A stretch of 64,000 bases of DNA, from the NCBI GenBank assembly GCA_947168525.1, contig CAMVMG010000004.1:62001-126000 (forward strand), read 5' to 3'. Below the pieces are notes generated by a model. That model was given only the letters and a program-made list of their open reading frames with translations, had not been told where the DNA came from and did not search any database. The translations under genes were made by a program, and so were the position numbers. The number at the start of each line of letters is the position of its first letter. Position 1 is the first letter of the stretch. The DNA is from an uncultured Bacteroidales bacterium. Lineage in GTDB: Bacteria; Bacteroidota; Bacteroidia; Bacteroidales; UBA932. Below are positions 61,444 to 64,000 of the stretch, piece by piece.

Positions 61444-64000
61444 TTAGAAGGAGAGGTTTACACCGAACATGAAGTTGCGGGCAGAAGGATAGTTCACGCG
61501 GTCCAGGGCGATACCGGTACCGTAGCTCATGTTACGGGATTCAGGATCGTTGCCGGGATACTTGGTGAAGGTGAAGGCGTTCTCCACGGAACCGTAGATA
61601 CGGAGGCTCTTGATGTGCAGTTTGTCGGTCAGGCTGCGAGGCAGGGTGTAACCGAGCTGGACCTGCTTGATCTTGAAGTAGGAAGCATCGAACACCCAGA
61701 AGTCGGACTGCTGATAGTGGCCGCCGAACAGGGAGTTGTCGGCCTGGTTGCCCTTAGGCCAGGTAGCGGTGGAGGCAGTTGCCGGAGTCCAGCGGTTTTC
61801 GAAAACGAAAGCCGGCAGGTTGGCGATCGGGAGGTCCGGACGGGAGATGCAGAGGAACATTTCGTTGCCCTGTACACCAGAACCGAACACGGTGAGGTCG
61901 AAGCCCTTCCAGGCCAGGTTGAGGGTGACACCATAGGTGAAATCGGGAATACCGTCACCGAGGTAGGTCATGCCGTCGGAGTGGTCGCGACCCGGATCCA
62001 GCTCGTCAAGCTCGGCGGGAGTGTAGTACTCCGGAAGGCCGCTCTCGGCGTTGATGCCCTTGTGCTTGAAGCCGCGGATGTACCACATGGGATAACCGGA
62101 CTCCATGTAGGTCACAGGCAGGAAGAAGTTAGTACCGCCGGAAGTACGGCCGGCGCCCAGCGGAGACTCGACCACCATGCTGTGCACAGTAGAGAGGTTG
62201 GCGTTGATGCCATAGCGGAAGTCGCCGAGGGTGTCTTTCCAGCCCAGGTCGAATTCCCAACCGCTGTTGTTCACCAAACCGCCGTTGATATACACGTTGG
62301 AAGCACCGGAAACGGCGGGAGCCGGAACAGAGACCAGCATGTCGGTGGTGTTCTTGTTGTACCAGTCAACCGTAAAGGTGAGACGGTCCCTCAGGAAGCG
62401 GAAGTCCACACCCACGTCCACCTGCTTGGAAGTTTCCCATTTCAGGTCTTCGTTGGCCAGGAAGGAGGAAGGATTGGCAGGAGTGATGACACCGTCGCCG
62501 AAGTTGTACAGACCACTCAGGGACATACCATTGGTCCAGGTGAAGTCTGTCAGGGAGTTGATGTTACCGTTGACACCGTAGGAGGCACGGATCTTCATGT
62601 AGGAGAAGGCCTCGGGACGGAAGATGTTCTTGAAGAAGTTCTCGTTGGACACGGTCCAGCCCAGGGAGACGGAGGGGAAGAAGCCCCAGCGGTTCTTCTT
62701 GGAGAGCTTGGACATACCGTAGGCGTCGGCGCGGAAGTTTACCTGGGCGTTGTAGCGGTTGGCATAGGTCCAGGCAATACGGCCGAAGAAGGACTCGGAG
62801 AAACGGGAGTACTCGCTGCCGCCCATTCTGCGGGTTGTGGCGTTGGGATCGTAGTACTGCAGGTAACGGAAGTTAGGCGCATTGTTGGTGAGGCCGTCGG
62901 CATAGGCGTTGATGGACTCCATGTGGGTCTCGGAGAATTCCATACCGGCCATGAGGGCCAGGTCGTGCTTGCCGAAAGTCCGGAGATAGTTGGCGAAGTT
63001 TTCCCACTGCCAGTACTGCTGGTTGTTTTCCGTACCCTGGATGATGTCGGAAGCCTGGATCTGCTGGGCATTGATCCAGCCCTTCTCGGAATAACCGCGG
63101 CGGTAGTTGCTGGAAAGGCGGTAACCCAGGCGGGAAGTAAAGGTGAGGCCCTTGATGAATGCAGGGGTGATGTCGGCGTAGGCGGTACCGTTGACGTTGG
63201 TACGGCTGGTGAACTGATAACCGGTCATCCAGCCGGCGGCCACCTGGTCACGCATCAGCAGCGGGTTGAACAGGTTACTCTGCATCAGCAGGGACTGGCC
63301 GTACATGCGGCCCTGTTCGTCGCGCTGGACAGGCTGGCCGGCAGCTTCAGCGGCAAGAAGACCCGTTGCAGCAGGGATATCGTTGTCCGTGGCATAGTAT
63401 ACGGGAACGGTAGGATCATAGTAGTAGGCGCCGCCCACGGCGGAACCGGTACCGGTCATGTTGTTCTCGGAAACCATGCGCATGTTGGCACGCTCGATGG
63501 TGTTGTTGGTTCCTACCTTGAGCCAGGGCTTGATCTGGTAACTCACATTCACCTGGCCGGTGATACGCTGGAAGGTATCGTAAGCGCCGGTAATCATACC
63601 GTCCGTGCCCATATAGGTACCATCTACATAATAGGTGAAACGGTCATTGGCACCGGACAGGCCCACGGTGTGACGCTGACGGAAACCGGTCTCGAACATC
63701 ACGCTCTGCCAGTTGGTGTCAGCACTCTGGAACGAAGCGTCCGGATAGCCGGCGGCTTCCTGCCAGTAAGTCTTGAACTGCTGGGCATTCATCATCTTGA
63801 TGTTCTCCATCGGAGACATCCAGGTGAACATGTTGTTGTAGAAAATGCGCACATTGTCCTTGGAACCGCTCTTGGTGGTGACCAGGACAACACCGTTACC
63901 AGCCTGGGAGCCGTAGATAGCGGCGGAGGCGGCATCCTTCAGCACCTCGATGGATTCGATGGATTCGGGATCCAGATAGTCAATGCTCTGGACCTTGAGG
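61444..64000 (-). CDS. SusC/RagA-like TonB-dependent transporter (pair 2), N-terminus outside window
   Basis: C-terminal 852 residues or so of an outer-membrane TonB-dependent importer. The frame is open to the window edge, so the signal peptide, regulatory domain and part of the plug lie outside. The plug is seen in YLDPESIESIEVLKDAASAA and IYGSQAGNGVVLVTTKSG. Barrel strands follow, with typical SusC segments (RWGFFPSVSLGWTVSNENFF, IKIRASYGVNG-like KIRASYGVNGN), ending YPSARNFMFGVNLSF. It pairs with the SusD 20 nt downstream. The plug motif YLDPESIESIEVL is less common than NPNDIESIEVL. The upstream gene context is not visible. Confidence 0.93.
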   Translation of the reverse strand, partial: LKVQSIDYLDPESIESIEVLKDAASAAIYGSQAGNGVVLVTTKSGSKDNVRIFYNNMFTWMSPMENIKMMNAQQFKTYWQEAAGYPDASFQSADTNWQSVMFETGFRQRHTVGLSGANDRFTYYVDGTYMGTDGMITGAYDTFQRITGQVNVSYQIKPWLKVGTNNTIERANMRMVSENNMTGTGSAVGGAYYYDPTVPVYYATDNDIPAATGLLAAEAAGQPVQRDEQGRMYGQSLLMQSNLFNPLLMRDQVAAGWMTGYQFTSRTNVNGTAYADITPAFIKGLTFTSRLGYRLSSNYRRGYSEKGWINAQQIQASDIIQGTENNQQYWQWENFANYLRTFGKHDLALMAGMEFSETHMESINAYADGLTNNAPNFRYLQYYDPNATTRRMGGSEYSRFSESFFGRIAWTYANRYNAQVNFRADAYGMSKLSKKNRWGFFPSVSLGWTVSNENFFKNIFRPEAFSYMKIRASYGVNGNINSLTDFTWTNGMSLSGLYNFGDGVITPANPSSFLANEDLKWETSKQVDVGVDFRFLRDRLTFTVDWYNKNTTDMLVSVPAPAVSGASNVYINGGLVNNSGWEFDLGWKDTLGDFRYGINANLSTVHSMVVESPLGAGRTSGGTNFFLPVTYMESGYPMWYIRGFKHKGINAESGLPEYYTPAELDELDPGRDHSDGMTYLGDGIPDFTYGVTLNLAWKGFDLTVFGSGVQGNEMFLCISRPDLPIANLPAFVFENRWTPATASTATWPKGNQADNSLFGGHYQQSDFWVFDASYFKIKQVQLGYTLPRSLTDKLHIKSLRIYGSVENAFTFTKYPGNDPESRNMSYGTGIALDRVNYPSARNFMFGVNLSF

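Noticed and set aside
1..64000. Mobile elements, tRNA or rRNA genes
   Set aside because: No transposase, integrase, terminal inverted repeats with target duplication, tRNA cloverleaf or rRNA-like sequence was recognised. Duplicated genes look like paralogues, not insertions.

Overview
This window comes from a Bacteroidota genome, most likely a GC-rich member of the Bacteroidales. The evidence is two SusC/SusD-type outer-membrane glycan importers, a hybrid two-component regulator, lipoprotein signal peptides on many hydrolases, promoters of the TTTG / TAnnTTTG type, and no Shine-Dalgarno sites. Coding DNA is GC-rich at third positions, so almost every gene has long open frames on the opposite strand; these are shadows. 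The genus cannot be fixed from the sequence alone. No tRNA, rRNA, IS element, phage gene or CRISPR array was seen.

Layout. (1) 1-5750, minus: a GH43-like enzyme, a beta-helix protein and a GH2 enzyme cut by the window edge, plus a small DUF4491 membrane protein. (2) 5852-18065, mixed strands: M64 peptidase, GH28, GH106 (A), a Tat-exported metallo-beta-lactamase-fold hydrolase, an FMN-binding lipoprotein, GH3 and a GH35-like enzyme. A 451-bp intergenic region here carries a regular array of a 12-bp motif. (3) 30049-18069, minus operon: GH106 (C, with a LamG-like insert), ceramidase-like protein, two-domain esterase, GH106 (B), second esterase. (4) 38066-30201, minus operon ending at a strong terminator: GH106 (D), iron-sulfur flavin ene-reductase, OFA-type MFS transporter, second ceramidase-like protein. 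(5) 38311-42623, plus: full hybrid two-component system and an AraC regulator overlapping it by 4 bp. (6) 56829-42628, minus: GH106 (E), SusC, SusD, GH78, GH3, which is a classical polysaccharide utilization locus. (7) 57014-59719, plus: a membrane sensor fused directly to an AraC domain, with no kinase or receiver. (8) 64000-59792, minus: a second SusC/SusD pair, SusC cut by the window edge.

How the genes may work together. Six enzymes belong to alpha-L-rhamnosidase families (five GH106, one GH78). With them are GH2, GH3, GH28, GH35-like and GH43-like enzymes, two esterases and two ceramidase-like hydrolases. No polysaccharide lyase or sulfatase is present, so intact homogalacturonan, ulvan and rhamnan sulfate are unlikely main substrates. 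Side chains of rhamnogalacturonan, arabinogalactan proteins, or acylated plant rhamnosides such as flavonoid glycosides fit better. The most unusual module is GH106 translationally coupled to an ene-reductase and a transporter. It suggests that a rhamnose-capped unsaturated compound is deglycosylated, imported and reduced; this is inference, not shown by the sequence.
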